Origin: Exophiala sp. HKRS030 | Taxonomy: Eukaryota; Ascomycota; Eurotiomycetes; Chaetothyriales; Herpotrichiellaceae | Reading direction: 5' to 3' | Assembly (NCBI GenBank): GCA_023897205.1 | Contig: JAHWDD010000009.1 | Coordinates: 992,001 to 1,056,000 of the forward strand | Length of the DNA: 64,000 nt | Part shown: positions 36,639 through 48,562 of the stretch, piece after piece | Position numbering within the stretch: the first letter of the stretch is position 1 | Layout of the letters: every line of letters starts with the position of its first letter | Notes under the pieces: generated by a model | What the model saw: the letters and a program-made list of their open reading frames with translations, nothing else | Databases searched by the model: none | Told to the model about the DNA's origin: nothing | Made by a program: the position numbers and the translations under genes

Positions 36639-38724
36639 TCACACTCTACCTCTCTCTAGGAACCTGACCGGGATATCCAAGATCTTGGCTCGAATGTATT
36701 CGCAACAGTTTTTCCCCAGACAATCGTATCCACTAGTGGCTGTATATCCTCGCTCAAGGTGGTCGACGAGGTGGAAGTGGACTGCCCGAATGCCTGGCAT
36801 TTCGCATCGCTCTATCCGGCCGCCCTTGTAATCTTTTGCGAGCAGCTGTTTCATCTTTTCGGTCGTCAGAATTGTGCGTAACCAATCCCATTCGTCATCA
36901 CGACGGACAAAGATTCCAACATTGCAGTTGGAAGATTTGTCACCAGATCGTCCGTACGCGATATATCCTAAAGGAGCTGGTTTTGTAGGCCCAAATTGAG
37001 TCAAGTCCGCAGGAGACCTAGTGTCGCTTGATTGTTGCTGGCCTGGGGGATATTCCTTGGTCAAGAGAGGCGGTTCTATTCTGACCGACTCACCGTTTGG
37101 GAAATGGGCAAGTTCCTTGACAAGCTTTTGATTGATCAATGTGGGAAAATATTCGAAGAACGGCTTTCCAATGGCTTGTCGCATGTCGATAGCCATCGTT
37201 GAGCCGGGATAGCCTTGAAGAAGATTCTCAACGCAGTAACGGGCGAAGGAGCCTCTGTCAGATTCGACCAGTCCTCCAGCAGAAAGTATCTCTGGTGTTC
37301 TTGATTGTGCGAATATACGCATGTCAACAGTTGCTTCGTCTTGACTTTGAGGGTCTTCTGCAACCACTCCAGCCATTGTGAAACTGAGGCATGAGAACTT
37401 CTTGACGTTTCCCCCCATTGCCGCCAGCGTTTGTCTTTTGACCATCTCGAATTTTTCTTGAATATCTAAGCCGGTTAGATAGAAGTGAAACTCAGCCTGA
37501 TATCCCCCTTTGGCTGTGATTCCAACCCGTGTCGTGGACGGAGGTGGAAGTCCTGCAGCAATGATCAGCCTCTCTCAATATTGTCGGTCACGCAATCCGT
37601 ATAGATGCATATGACAAGCCTATGCGAACCCTTGAGCTTACCTTTGACACCCGATACCTTAACCTCATTTTTTCCAACGCTCTTGACGCGAATCGACTCA
37701 ATATTGGCAGTGACATCGGAGTTGTAGTAGTTTAATCCCTGAATCTCATACAAAAGTTGGCTTGTAATTGTCTCTGGCGATACGAGACCGTCCCGCCCCC
37801 TTTCCATGGTGATGATAGCCTCCCCTTTATGGTCAATGTGTGCAATAGGGTATCCCATATCTGTGTCATCAACACCTAGCTGTTTAAAGCCAGAAAAATA
37901 TCCACCAGTCGCGTATGTGCTGCATTCGATGATGTGTCCAATCATCAAAGTGCCTCCTAGCTCATCCAGGTTGTCTCTCGTCCACCCGTGCCAGTACATT
38001 GCCGGACCAACGCAGACAGAAGCATCAGCCACTCGGCCACATATCACGATATCTGCTCCAGCGCTGAACACTGCAGCGATGCCGCTCCCTCCGAGGTAGC
38101 ACTGAGCACATATCGGCTCCAGACCCCAGTCATTCAAGGATTCGCCTGTGGAAAGATTCACGAATTTCTGCCCTGCTCAGTCGTGAGAATTAGGAACCAG
38201 CAGTCTGCCAAATAAGAACCGAATGACTCATCAACTCACCATTCTTAATCAGATCGAATACGGTTTCAGTTATGTCGTCGCCGTCGACATAACCTACTGA
38301 GAGATTGATACCGTGCTGTTTGATAAGATCTTGGACAGCAGAGGCCAATCCCTCAACATCGCTGCCGCCGGCATTCACACAGAGTTTGATCCCTTTCTTT
38401 GCTAAATCTGGCAGTGCTGGTTCAAGTTGCTCAAGGAAATATGGTTCGTAGCCTTTCCCCACTAGAGATCCTTCATTTTTTCCGTACCTATCTGCTCCTC
38501 GAAGCGTCATACTCGCCTCAGACATCCAGTCTCCGACAATGAAGTCCAATTCTTCGTTCTTCGCCAGGTCATGTATCGCCCGTTTCCTGTCGTAGACTCC
38601 TGTGGTTTGACGTTGGCATACATAATGCAACTTGCATACGTTGATGATAGTCCGACACCTTACCTCCGGAAGCCCCCGCTATGCGGACCGGGCGCCGCTG
38701 GACGCCATTCATTGTCGCTGTCAT
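36639..38724 (-). CDS. AtuA-like acyclic terpene utilization family protein
   Basis: Four predicted exons (38724-38664, 38599-38240, 38172-37642, 37552-36639) give 621 aa, normal for the AtuA/DUF1446 family. Family features include R-I-A-G-A-S-G-G at the start (split by intron 1), D-F-I-V-G-D-W-M-S-E, N-A-G-G-S-D, D-I-V-I-C-G-R-V-A-D-A-S and the C-terminal domain with Y-G-R-S-G-D-K. In Pseudomonas, AtuA belongs to the citronellol/geraniol degradation operon, but its biochemical step is not settled. No signal peptide or membrane span is present. It shares a promoter with P450 1, which suggests that the cluster handles a terpenoid or branched-chain compound. The acceptor of intron 2 was chosen at 38172 because it alone restores the conserved K-F-V-N frame. 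Confidence 0.87.
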
Positions 38725-38940
38725 GGTGTTTCAAGAATGGCTTTGGACTTCTCCAAATACGTTCTGCGGTGTGGAAGAAGATATTTCTATCGATTCTCTG
38801 GGTTGGTAAATCTTTGTGTGGGTAGCGTATTTGAAGGTATGAACCAGCCAGAAGTGGTCATAAGAAGACTTACAGTTCGATTAATCCACACTTATGAATG
38901 GGATCGCTTGTACAGCAACAGAGAAACAACTCGCACAACA

Positions 38941-38947
38941 TGACTCA
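38941..38947. promoter_or_regulatory. AP-1-type site TGACTCA
   Basis: A perfect bZIP (AP-1/Gcn4-type) heptamer in the AtuA-like/P450 1 promoter, 217 bases upstream of the AtuA-like start. Confidence 0.5.
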
Positions 38948-39239
38948 GGCTGGTGGTCCTGAATCGGAAGATCATATCGACGTTGCAATAAGGGTTCTGG
39001 AGTTGCCGTGACCCGGCCTGAGCCTGCAATATATCATTGAAATACTTTGCTCTGTTAGAATATCTCACATCAATGTCCTCTATGAATGTGATTGCTATTA
39101 AATCACTCGGTCCAAAACCGCATTGGGCCTCTAAGTAGAGAACTTCTTCAATTAGTCTAATCTATCTTGATTCGATGACAGGCAGTTGTATCGTTGCAGA
39201 ACGTAGTGTTAGTCATGTATATTCCTGACGACCACACAA

Positions 39240-39246
39240 TGACTCA
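39240..39246. promoter_or_regulatory. AP-1-type site TGACTCA
   Basis: A second perfect heptamer in the same promoter, 213 bases before the P450 1 start. Confidence 0.5.
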
Positions 39247-39323
39247 GGTCATTGGCAATCCGGGCGGCAATGCTTGCCATCGCATTCACGCGCTAAGACA
39301 CATCTAGCACTATTCTTATACCC

Positions 39324-39330
39324 TGAGTCA
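39324..39330. promoter_or_regulatory. AP-1-type site TGAGTCA
   Basis: A third perfect heptamer, in the opposite orientation, 129 bases before the P450 1 start. Confidence 0.5.
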
Positions 39331-39458
39331 GTGCACGAAGGCGAATCAAAATGGGACCCCATCTCATAGCAGATATTACACATCTCCTGAAATCTGATGT
39401 TCATCTCTTACTGTAACTTCCAAACATTGTCTTTCTCTATCGCTGAACAACACAGTGG

Positions 39459-41397
39459 ATGCTTTTGACCATGAATACAGCCGTGAAAAGCTTCCAAGAT
39501 AGGATAGCGATGGCCATAGGCCTCCCCGTTGTTACAGTATGAGCCATTGGCACTTTTTCTGTCTTGGAGACATTGCTGACGAAGCAAGATATTGGTCTAC
39601 ACGGTCTTCCTTGCAATATACAGATTGTATTTCCACCCTCTTGCGAGATTCCCGGGACCAAAGATCAATGCAATCACCTCGGTGAGTCAAAGGCCCACGG
39701 CTAAGCAAGTTCACTTGCTGAAAATTTCCAGATCCCGGGCATCCTTGCACTCCTCAAAGGCCGGCTGCCAATGGAAAACAAAGTGCTACACGATAAGTAC
39801 GGTCCTGTCGTCAGAGTCTCGCCGAATGAATTGTCTTTCAACACTTCAGGGGCTTGGAATGACATCTACGGTCATAGACCAGGCCACAAGAATTTCCACA
39901 AGAGTCCTATTCATGTTGGAGCAGTGGATCCACTCCCTAACGCCAGCACGCTCACCATGGCTGATGATGACACACATGCCCGGCAGAGACGAGCTTTATC
40001 TCATGCATTTAGCCAACAAGCCCTCTTGGAACAGGAGGACATTTTGCTCGTCTATGTCAACTTGTTCATCAAAAAGCTTGGTGAGATGTGCGACCAAGAC
40101 GAGCCATTCAATCTCGTAAACTGGTATAATTTCACGACATTTGACATAATAGGAGACCTTGCTTTTGGAGAATCTTTTGGTTGTCTCGATAAAGGTAATG
40201 TCACGTCCATCCCGACATCTATCATGAGGTGTCGCTAACAGTGCACGATGAAAAGGCCAGTTCCACGAATGGGTCGCCCTCATCTACGAGACTGTAAAGG
40301 CTGGTGCAATGGAGCAGGCTACTAGGCGCTTCGCCGAGCCAGGTTCGACCATTCAAAATTTCCTCGTAAACTTCATACCAAAAGAGAAGCGAGCCCGGCG
40401 CCGTGATCATCTGAAATGGAGTCAAGACAAAGTCCTCAGGTGTGTTTATCAAGTGTATCGGTGTGGATAGACGAGTTGACGGTAGCCACACGAGACAGAC
40501 GTTTAGAAAACAGCAAGCTACAGCATAAGGATTTCGTATGGTATATCCTCGATCAGCAAAAGCGCGGGACAATCTCGCAAAATGAAGTAATTGTGAATGG
40601 TGCATTGTTCATGTAGGTAGCCTGGTCAACAGAGTAGCCCTTACTAACGCATCGAAGTGTTGCAGGAAGTGAAACAACTGCAAACGAACTGTCAGGCTTG
40701 ACAGCCCGACTTCTCAAGAATCCTAGAGTGTACAAAAAGCTAGCCACTGAGATCCGAAGCGCATTTAAAAGCGAGGACGAAGTTACAAACGACGGGCTTT
40801 CCAAACTCCCTTATCTCGCTGCTTGCCTTTCTGAAGGCCTTCGTATCCATCCACCTCTTCCCACAGCGCTGATGCGACAGGTTCCCAAAGATGGAGATAC
40901 AATTGATGGCCACTGGTAAGTGACGGGATTCTTAGGGCTCTTGTGCAATGTCGACTCTCGGCTGACCACTGGATCCATGACAGGGTTCCTGGAGGTGTTC
41001 ACGTTGGTGTATGTGCATGGGCAGCGACTCATAGCCCCGATAATTTCAAAAGCCCTGACGAGTTCATTCCTGAGCGCTGGATGGATGACGAGTGGGAAGG
41101 AGACGATAAGAAAGCTAGTCAGCCGTTCTCGACAGGACCGAGAGGATGCATAGGAAGACAGTAAGACTTTCCCACTCTCCATTATATGAGCTAGCCGACG
41201 ACTAAATTGATTGCTCGTCCAGCCTTTCTTACATGGAGATGCGCTTGATTCTAGGCCGTCTTCTTTGGAATTTTGATGTGGTAACGTATGATGGGCTACC
41301 ACAATGGTCTCCTGAGGGTGAGATGAAACACATGAAGGCTTATAACACCTGGGAGAAGCCTGAATTAAACGTGATTTTGAGACGAGTTCAAAGATAA
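39459..41397 (+). CDS. Cytochrome P450 1 (CYP65-like)
   Basis: Eight predicted exons (39459-39536, 39589-39681, 39732-40194, 40256-40439, 40499-40612, 40658-40915, 40984-41160, 41223-41397) give 513 aa. An N-terminal membrane anchor is followed by F-P-G-P-K, the I-helix motif A-G-S-E-T-T, E-G-L-R of the K helix and the heme-binding loop F-S-T-G-P-R-G-C-I-G. All key residues are intact. The overall style (H-P-L-A-R-F-P-G-P, R-V-S-P-N-E-L) resembles the isotrichodermin C-15 hydroxylase group common in secondary-metabolite clusters. It should hydroxylate a hydrophobic substrate at the ER with a P450 reductase. Two in-frame downstream Met codons (39471, 39510) could also start it. A 45-nt intron precedes the A-G-S-E-T-T exon. 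It is related to the P450 at 61.7 kb. Confidence 0.9.
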
Positions 41398-41480
41398 GTA
41401 GCGATATCTACGATAAAGGTGATGAAGTGTTGAATTTTCATAGTGACGGGCAAACTTGGAAGCAGCGCATCTGGGCCATT

Positions 41481-42002
41481 CTAGCGACACATACACTTAC
41501 TGCTACCAAGTCTTCTGGGTCCAGCACTACCCTCGTCCTCTGATTCTTCCTCACATGCAAACTTGAGGTCCAGAGAACAACTATATAGTTTGACATCCTT
41601 CTTTAAGAAGTTCAGGTACATCCTCAACCTTTCACCTGTTTCTTGGTCGTAGACTTGATAGTTTGCTGTTTGTGCTCCGTGTCGCGACGCTAACCAGCTC
41701 AAGGTGGCAGAGATAGTAGCATCCTCATCGAAGAGGATCTTACCAACATCCCCAATGAGACGCTGCACAAGGTCCCGTAGGTTGACATTGTGTTGCACGA
41801 GACGTGGCATCGCATCTTGAATGGTCGACTGATAACCATCACACCAAGTGAAGAGAATTCCAGTTGCAGGGCTTCTGCCTGGGCCTGCTCGATGAATGAC
41901 GAAAGGGCGGACGGCATCTTGGATGCGTGGCATTCCCCTATTCCCATTCGAAACATGAGAATGAACGATGGTTATGGACAAGGGATACACCTCCTCTCGC
42001 AT
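41481..42002 (-). CDS. Unrecognised open frame downstream of bZIP gene
   Basis: This 173-aa frame has a fairly coding-like middle (about residues 60-150, including R-D-L-V-Q-R-L-I-G-D-V-G-K) but no domain I recognise. A different frame over 41699-41956 is also protein-like, and another over 42190-42513 reads well, so this may be a multi-exon gene I could not join or a decayed one with frameshifts. No convincing splice sites connect the pieces. Treat it as hypothetical. Confidence 0.25.
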   Translation of the reverse strand: MREEVYPLSITIVHSHVSNGNRGMPRIQDAVRPFVIHRAGPGRSPATGILFTWCDGYQSTIQDAMPRLVQHNVNLRDLVQRLIGDVGKILFDEDATISATLSWLASRHGAQTANYQVYDQETGERLRMYLNFLKKDVKLYSCSLDLKFACEEESEDEGSAGPRRLGSSKCMCR

Positions 42003-42189
42003 GGGGCATGCCAGTCTGCAAAAAATAGCTCAGCCAATCTCTCGGAACTAGGCTTGATACTCATTTACCCATATATCCTATATGGACAGGTTTGAGATGT
42101 TGATGGAGTCAATCTAAATCTCCTGAGACTCAGGTACAGATCTTCCCATGAGATGAGAGCGTTACACTCCAATTCAATGTTTGGTGGAA

Positions 42190-42513
42190 TCATGCACATA
42201 ATGTAGCGCAGCATATACTAGCCAGAGTGTTTCTGAATGAGTCAAGGGCCATCAAGGCGCCTGGTAAAGCTTCGATAAGAGCGTGCTGAAAGCTGTCTGA
42301 TCTCAGGCCTTCAAGATATATATCTCCTACTACAATTGTTCTACCTGACTTGGATTGTTGTGAGGCAGTAGCGCCGGGCCTCGGCTCAGTGTAGCCGTGG
42401 CCCGTGGTTCCTAACACTTCCGCTACACACTTTCCGAGGTTTACTTGCACGAGATGCTGAAGACTACACATTGCATCAACTTCAGGTTTCCACATAGTGT
42501 CCAAGACAAGCAT
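42190..42513 (-). CDS. Unrecognised open frame
   Basis: A 107-aa frame starts at an internal Met (M-L-V-L-D-T-M-W-K-P-E) just downstream of the bZIP stop on the same strand. The frame itself is open further upstream without a Met. It could be an exon of the same unrecognised gene as 41481-42002 or a relic. No family is recognised. Confidence 0.2.
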   Translation of the reverse strand: MLVLDTMWKPEVDAMCSLQHLVQVNLGKCVAEVLGTTGHGYTEPRPGATASQQSKSGRTIVVGDIYLEGLRSDSFQHALIEALPGALMALDSFRNTLASICCATLCA

Positions 42514-42581
42514 TAGATAGCTCTGTCCCCGGAAGTGGAAAACGCAACGTGATACCCAGCCTAATGATGACGGTAGAAGCT

Positions 42582-44469
42582 TCAACCTTTACTACAGCCA
42601 TCTGTGATGTCCTGTCTGACTGCGTCGGCAAGTTCAGAGTATCTTTGAGTAAACCTGGGCCCTGCGGTCCAGTTACGAATGTCCCTGATGTGCTCCTCAA
42701 AGGCTGGATTCAGCTTGAGCATCTTATCTCCTTGACTGATCGTATCATCATTGGCAATGATAAGAACACAGTCCGATGAATAGGGCCAGTTTACGGAGAC
42801 AGAGGTGGAATGGAATGCTCCAAATTCTTCCACATGGTACAATTCTTGGTCTTTTACCAACAGCTCCCTCACTGAGGGCCTATCAAATACTGCAATCAGT
42901 AACAGAAGTGGTCGGCAAATATGTCGAAATGACTTACCAAGGAACTCTGTCTATCCATGCTTGATGAGCAACCTGTGATTGAATCGGTCGCGGACGCATC
43001 CAGAATGGCATTTTATCGAACCTTTCTCGCTTAAGAGACATCCTCCACTTGAATTATCATAAGTTATATTTTTGGTTGTGGTGGAATTGCATTCATGGAT
43101 TGACCTACCGTGACTGATGTATACATGATGTAGGCAGAGGCAACCTTTTCTGGAATTCCCGAATAGCCAGTGTAAGCCTTCACAATGTCGAATACAGCTT
43201 GACAGATAGTGTGACCACAGGATGTGAGTGTTGGCGCAATTAGGCTTTTCCAGCATGGCAGCTCTGGACCTAGCAGCTCGTCCCACGGGACACCTTCAGC
43301 AGCAGCACTTCGTCGAGATGCCACTAGGCTTTGGAGAATGCGATCGCCGGGTACCACGGGCTTGAGATTATAAGGGAGCTGCTCGCAGAGATCGAACTGA
43401 TTGCTGGATGTTGGGCTCTGGCCTCCTTGCCAACAGGCAGGTGAATCAGCTTGCAATTGCTGGAATTGTATCTCAGGGGAGGCATATGTACGAGGCTCCT
43501 GTGCAGAATCACCGATAGAGACATCTATTCCACCAATCAGCTACATCTAATAGTAACTCCTAGAACTTCATCGTGTTTGCAACATAGTTATATACCTTCT
43601 GTTAGCCCCGTGACGCCGCAATGGGTGCACAGTCCAGCTCCAGTGTACAGCTCCGATAGTTCCATACTCAGAGGATCTTTGCTGATAAGTTGAAGAATTT
43701 CTGCAGCCCCGTGCCGTGGAGAAGTTTGGCCAGTCGACATTGGAATGCAACCCGATTCATAGTCCGCCGAGTCCGTAGGGTAGCTTGCACAACGACTTCG
43801 GCATAGAGGCTGCGGTGATACAACAGCACAGGCTTCCCGAGCAAATCTGCTCGTTTCATATGAGCTCCCCCTTGCTTCTTTAGACAGCGATAGCACGTCT
43901 AGCGGAAGTAAAGCTGTAGTGGAATGGACTTCTACTGAAGTCCCTTGATCGTCCCTCGTTTGGCTCTGGACATTGGGATAGTCGTCGGTGGTTCTGTCCT
44001 GATTAGAATCTCCTGAGCTCGTGGAAAGTGCCATTGAGGCTCCTGTGAGCATGGGCTGTCGTGTAGAAAATGCCTCGGGATCTTGGTCTGACCCTCTTGC
44101 TCTTATTTGGTCGAGTTTATTCGCCAAATTGTGCAGCTGAGCCTGCAGCTTGGACGTCTCTCTGGCCTTTTCCTTCCATTCAATGCATTCAGTCCTAAGA
44201 TTATCACGCTGCAATGTCAGTTCATGTAGCTCTTGCGTGACAGCCTCAGTGGCCCGGGATGATTTTGCAACTTCGTCCTCCAGAGCTGTTATCCTCAGCT
44301 TTGTTCTCTCTCTGAACGCCTGTTGAGATCTTCGATCTGTTGCACGCTTTCTCATAAGCTTCGCGGCATCCATTGGAGTGGTTTTGCCCTTCCTTCGACC
44401 GGAGTTGGTTCCTGTTGCCATATCCACTTCAACGGTGCTGCCAGAAACCTGAGCTGCTGGGTCTTCCAT
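42582..44469 (-). CDS. bZIP transcription factor with DUF3425 domain
   Basis: Four predicted exons (44469-43596, 43524-43109, 43047-42938, 42879-42582) give 565 aa. The basic region contains K-R-A-T-D-R-R-S-Q-Q-A-F-R-E-R-T-K (about residues 40-56), similar to fungal Yap-like bZIPs. It is followed by a heptad zipper with leucine/isoleucine spacing to about residue 110. A long Ser/Thr-rich middle leads to a C-terminal DUF3425 domain, recognisable by W-M-R-P-R-P-I-Q, H-Q-A-W-I-D and V-N-W-P-Y. Such bZIP-DUF3425 proteins are often found in or near secondary-metabolite clusters. AP-1-type sites occur in the AtuA/P450 promoter and in the region upstream of this gene and the monooxygenase, so local regulation is plausible but unproven. 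Confidence 0.88.
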
Positions 44470-45549
44470 CTTTGCTCTGCTACTGAGTTACCTTCCCAGT
44501 GACGAGGAGGGGAAAATTGTCGTACCCGCTCTGGGGTTGTTCGAACAGGTCATCTGGAGTCGCTGAGGCTGTGACACGAGCATCTGTGACTTTCGAACGA
44601 AAGCCAAGAGGCGTCCAACTCATCATTTTTGGGGAGCAAGGGACATCATGCGAAGCTCCAGAGAGCGGCTCATCAGTAGTTGGGCGATGTTCAAGTTACA
44701 TGTGAGTGGCTCAACACACCTGGTGGGCCTGATGGGTCCGGGGTCCGGGGTCCGGATAAACATAGGCTGATAATACCAGAATTGGCTCCTTCGATGAATT
44801 ACTCTCAGCTGTGGGGCAAATTCCCAAACGGCTCGGAACTCCAGACCTCTGACACCTTTCTAAACTGATGACCCTCCACATTGTAACAAGAAGTCCTTGA
44901 GGGCCTGCACATCGACATGGTTTTGTAGATGTTTTGCCATGGATACCGAGCCTGCTTCGCGAACCCTATTTTTCGCTTGTCAGAAAGCCTTGTATGGAAT
45001 ACTAAATAGTACAATAGGTCGATTCTCCGTAACTCGTCCTGTATACAGATAAATGAGTCGGCTGGCCAAAGACATGACTCATTACAGAATGTAACACATT
45101 TGTTAACCCAAATAGAGAGTAAGTAGAGCCTTATCAGTCCGATGTCTATGCAAGTGGATAATTGACGCCCTTTTCTGGCCGGCTAAGTTTAGCCAACTAC
45201 GCTGGTTGCGCGAGCCCTGATGGGGGCGATGGCAGGCTACCTTATGGAATGGCAAATGCCGTTCAAAGGTCGGCTAAAAACACCACTCTTTGTAGCTGCA
45301 AATAGTAATCCATCTTGCCAACCAGCAATGATTGTGTAGTTTGGAGAGGCACAAGGTAACTGGAAGCCGGGACAGACAATCCGAGTAGTCCGAGGACATC
45401 CAGTGTTATCATCGCCAGAGATCAAAGCGGTTTTGACATATCTGGTGATCCTCCACTTGAAGTGAGAGCTATTACATTCCTCACAGAACCTGCGTTCGGC
45501 TCCGAGATTCTAGAATCTACAAGCAAATTGAGTCACAACTTATAGCATA
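44470..45549. promoter_or_regulatory. Divergent promoter, bZIP / flavin monooxygenase
   Basis: These 1,080 bases separate two outward-facing starts. ATGACTCAT (45074-45082), a palindromic Gcn4/AP-1-type site, lies inside, and a one-mismatch TGAGTCG lies near 45052. A short GGGGTCCG direct repeat occurs near 44737-44755. No gene is supported. Confidence 0.5.
45074..45082. promoter_or_regulatory. AP-1/Gcn4-type palindrome ATGACTCAT
   Basis: The nine-base pseudo-palindrome ATGACTCAT in the bZIP/monooxygenase promoter matches the optimal Gcn4-type site. It could serve autoregulation of the bZIP gene or control of the monooxygenase. Confidence 0.5.
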
Positions 45550-47655
45550 ATGGCTCCCGCTCTCAAAACGACAAATGGTACGGATCATGGAGGAAAGAGA
45601 CTTGGAACTTTCGATTATCCTCCATCGCCCTATCGAGTTCTGGACCAATATCATTCCAAACCCAGCAAGATCAGAGTGGCGTGCGCCGGAGCAGGAGCCA
45701 CTGGGCTGTGCTGTGCCTACAAGATGGAGCGAATGTTGGAGGCCAACTCTTGGGAACTGACCCTGTTCGAAAAGAATGAGCAATTTGGAGGAACCTGGTG
45801 GGAGAATACCTATCCTGGTGTTGCCTGCGACATACCTTCACATCTTTACACATTTTCATGGGATCCTAACCCAGAATGGTCGCATTATTTTGCTCACGGG
45901 AGTGAGATCCAACAGTACTTCGAGGGGTTCGCTAAACGCCATGGTGAGCTATATATACATTTGAGAAAAGCGACTGTCTCTACCTAACATCACAACTGTA
46001 GATCTACACAAGTACATGAAGTTACGCACCAAGGTGACGGAAATTAATTGGGACAGAAATCAAGGCATCTGGAATATGTAAGTCCCGGTAAGCAACTACA
46101 TCAGACGCATAGTGACAGATGGGATAGTACCCTCGAAGACATGGTTACGAATAAAATATGGTACGACTGGGCGCATGTCTTCATCAATGGGACTGGAATC
46201 CTCAATACCTGGAAATGGCCCGATATCCAGGGACTTTCCGAATTCAAAGGCTCCATCATGCATTCAGCAAGGTGGAATCACGATGTCGACTTTAAAAATA
46301 AAACAGTGGGTGTGATCGGAACCGGTAGTACTTCCGTACAAATAATCCCAGAACTTCAGAAAGTTGCGAAGCATGTCGATGTGTTCATGAGGAGTCCGAC
46401 TTGGATCAGTCCGCCTTTCGGAGCCAGTAAGTGTTTATATATTATCGTTCATGTCCATGCCCATTGTCTGACATGAATGTGCTAATATTGTTCTTTACGA
46501 AGCCGCCTTAGCTGCTCTAAGAGGCGGAGATGCTCCAGATCCCGGGAAGCGTCAGTATACCTTCACCGAACAGAACAAGAAACGCTTTCGAGAAGATCCT
46601 GATTACTATCTCCGATTTCGCAAGGAGATTGAGGCAGAAATCAATGCCTTGTTCGGGATGTACATGAAAGGCTCTGATTTACAGAATACATTTCGGGATG
46701 TCATAACCAAGGAGATGATCCGCAGGATTGGGCCGGGCAACGAAAAGATAAAAGAATTCCTCATCCCAAAGTGGTCAGTTGGGTGCAGAAGAGTGTCGCC
46801 CGCTGATGGCTATCTGGAGGCGTTGGTGACTGAAAATGTCACTCCAGTGTTTGGAGATATTGACAAGGTCACCGAAAGCGGAGTCGTAGTGGCTGGGCAG
46901 GAGCACAAGGTCGAGATATTGGTCTGTGCAACAGGCTTTCAGCCTGCGTTCAAGCCTGCTTTCAAGGCGAGTGTTATTAATTAGGGCCACTTCCTCGTGA
47001 CTAACGATGTTATTCTTCAGGTCTTTAATGGCAGCAAGACGATTGACGAAGATTGGGGTTCCGGGTGCAATATGTACTTAGGGGTTTCTGCACCACGATT
47101 CCCTAACTATTTCACTATCGTGGTAAGTCTTGTTGTCAACTCTACTTGGTGGTTCCTACGATCTCTAAGGATTACTAGGGTCCTGGCGCCACGTGGAGTA
47201 ACGGCACTCTCATTCCTGGAATCGAAACCACGGTGGAGTACTCGATCAAGATGATCAAGAAAATGCAAACGGAGGGTATACTGTCTGCCACAGTGAAGCA
47301 GCAGGCTCTAGATGATATCTACCAGCACTTCGACGAATTCCATAAAACGACGGTTTGGCAGGAAGAGTGCCGGAGTTGGTTTAAAGATGGTAAGGTCAAG
47401 AACCGAGTATACCTATGGCCAGGACCGGTAAGGTTATCCTGTTTTCCCAGTCTAGAGCTGAGTTGACTTTGGAAGACGATTCATTTCCTCAAAACGATCA
47501 AGGATCCTCGAATGGAGGACTATGACTTTGAATACCGATATGGTAACAGGTTCGCATTCCTGGGCAATGGGCATGTTAAAGCAACCCTGGCTGATGACGT
47601 GTTTGCACTGAGCCCATATGTCCGGAATTCGGATCATCCGTGGACAATTGACTGA
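45550..47655 (+). CDS. Baeyer-Villiger-type flavin monooxygenase
   Basis: Seven predicted exons (45550-45943, 46002-46077, 46119-46426, 46503-46966, 47021-47122, 47179-47427, 47476-47655) give 590 aa. The FAD Rossmann motif G-A-G-A-T-G lies at about residues 47-52, the NADPH Rossmann motif G-T-G-S-T-S in the middle, and between them F-K-G-S-I-M-H-S-A-R-W, close to the BVMO fingerprint F-x-G-x-x-x-H-x-x-x-W. The enzyme should insert oxygen next to a carbonyl, turning a ketone into an ester or lactone. Intron 2 is unusually short (41 nt as modelled). Intron 4 appears to use a GC donor (GCGAGT). In this cluster an ester product could be the substrate of the alpha/beta hydrolase at 56-57 kb. Confidence 0.88.
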
Positions 47656-48562
47656 TCTTTCTTCCAAATGGTGGAAGCAACAACTTGTCAAGTACTTCCG
47701 AATGTCTCCAATACCGGCAAATTGAAGCTATGACTTGAACATGGATCGACTCGGGGCTAAGAGGCCGAGGCTCGTAGTTATTTACTAGTTCAGATTGTGT
47801 GTCACGATCTGCAATAGATTTCCCTTAAGTTGTCGTGCTTCCTTGGACGAGAAGTGTGCGATTGTGGGCTGGAGTGCTATCAAGATCATCCCGTTCTTGC
47901 TCTCACGTCAGTCAAGTGTGCTAGCATGCTCATGGCGGGCCTATCTGGGGTGAGTTTTGCAAACTTCACGCTGCGTTGGTAAGCATTCCCCCTTGCTCAT
48001 CGTTCTGATGTATATATCACGGCCTTGGATGGTTCGCTTCGCGAATCTGATAAATCCTGCCGTTATTTGATCTTTCGTCATTATTGCTTGGCTGGAGAGA
48101 CAATGCGTTCGGTAAGTGCTGACTACTATGGAGTGGTTTGTTGACTTTCGGTTAACTATAGCAGGCACAAAGTGATATCATCGGAACACAGGCTGCCACC
48201 GAATGTGCCTGTGGTGGCTAAGAGGTGAGTTTACGGAACAATGACGCCGGCCCACAATTCTGGGATGTTGCATAGCCAAAAGACACCAGGCCACGCCTCA
48301 CTAGCTATGCGACGAGACCCAACTGGGCCGTGTCGAAATGCGGTCCACTTTTCATCATACGAACCTCCTGTGTCTCTTGCTGTTGTTCTGGATGGCAGAT
48401 TTACCGTTAAAGGTAGGCTTATAGGAACTTTCAAGAAATCAAGGACATTGTTGAGAACCTCTGTTTTGCTGTCGACATTGTTCCGGGAAGGATTCATTTA
48501 TATCTTTCAAAGTATTGTTTCATACGAGCTCTTCGTGAGGTGGCTTCGTTGCTCATTCCAAC
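47656..48562. other. Intergenic region, 0.9 kb
   Basis: This lies between the monooxygenase stop and the CoA ligase start on the same strand. It should hold the ligase promoter. No AP-1-type site or other clear motif was found and no gene is supported. Confidence 0.45.

Larger units (their letters stand above)
38725..39458. promoter_or_regulatory. Divergent promoter, AtuA-like / P450 1
   Basis: These 734 bases hold three perfect AP-1-type sites: TGACTCA at 38941-38947 and 39240-39246, and TGAGTCA at 39324-39330. A related TTAGTCAT word lies near 39209. bZIP proteins bind such sites, and a bZIP gene lies 3 kb away in the same cluster. Confidence 0.55.
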
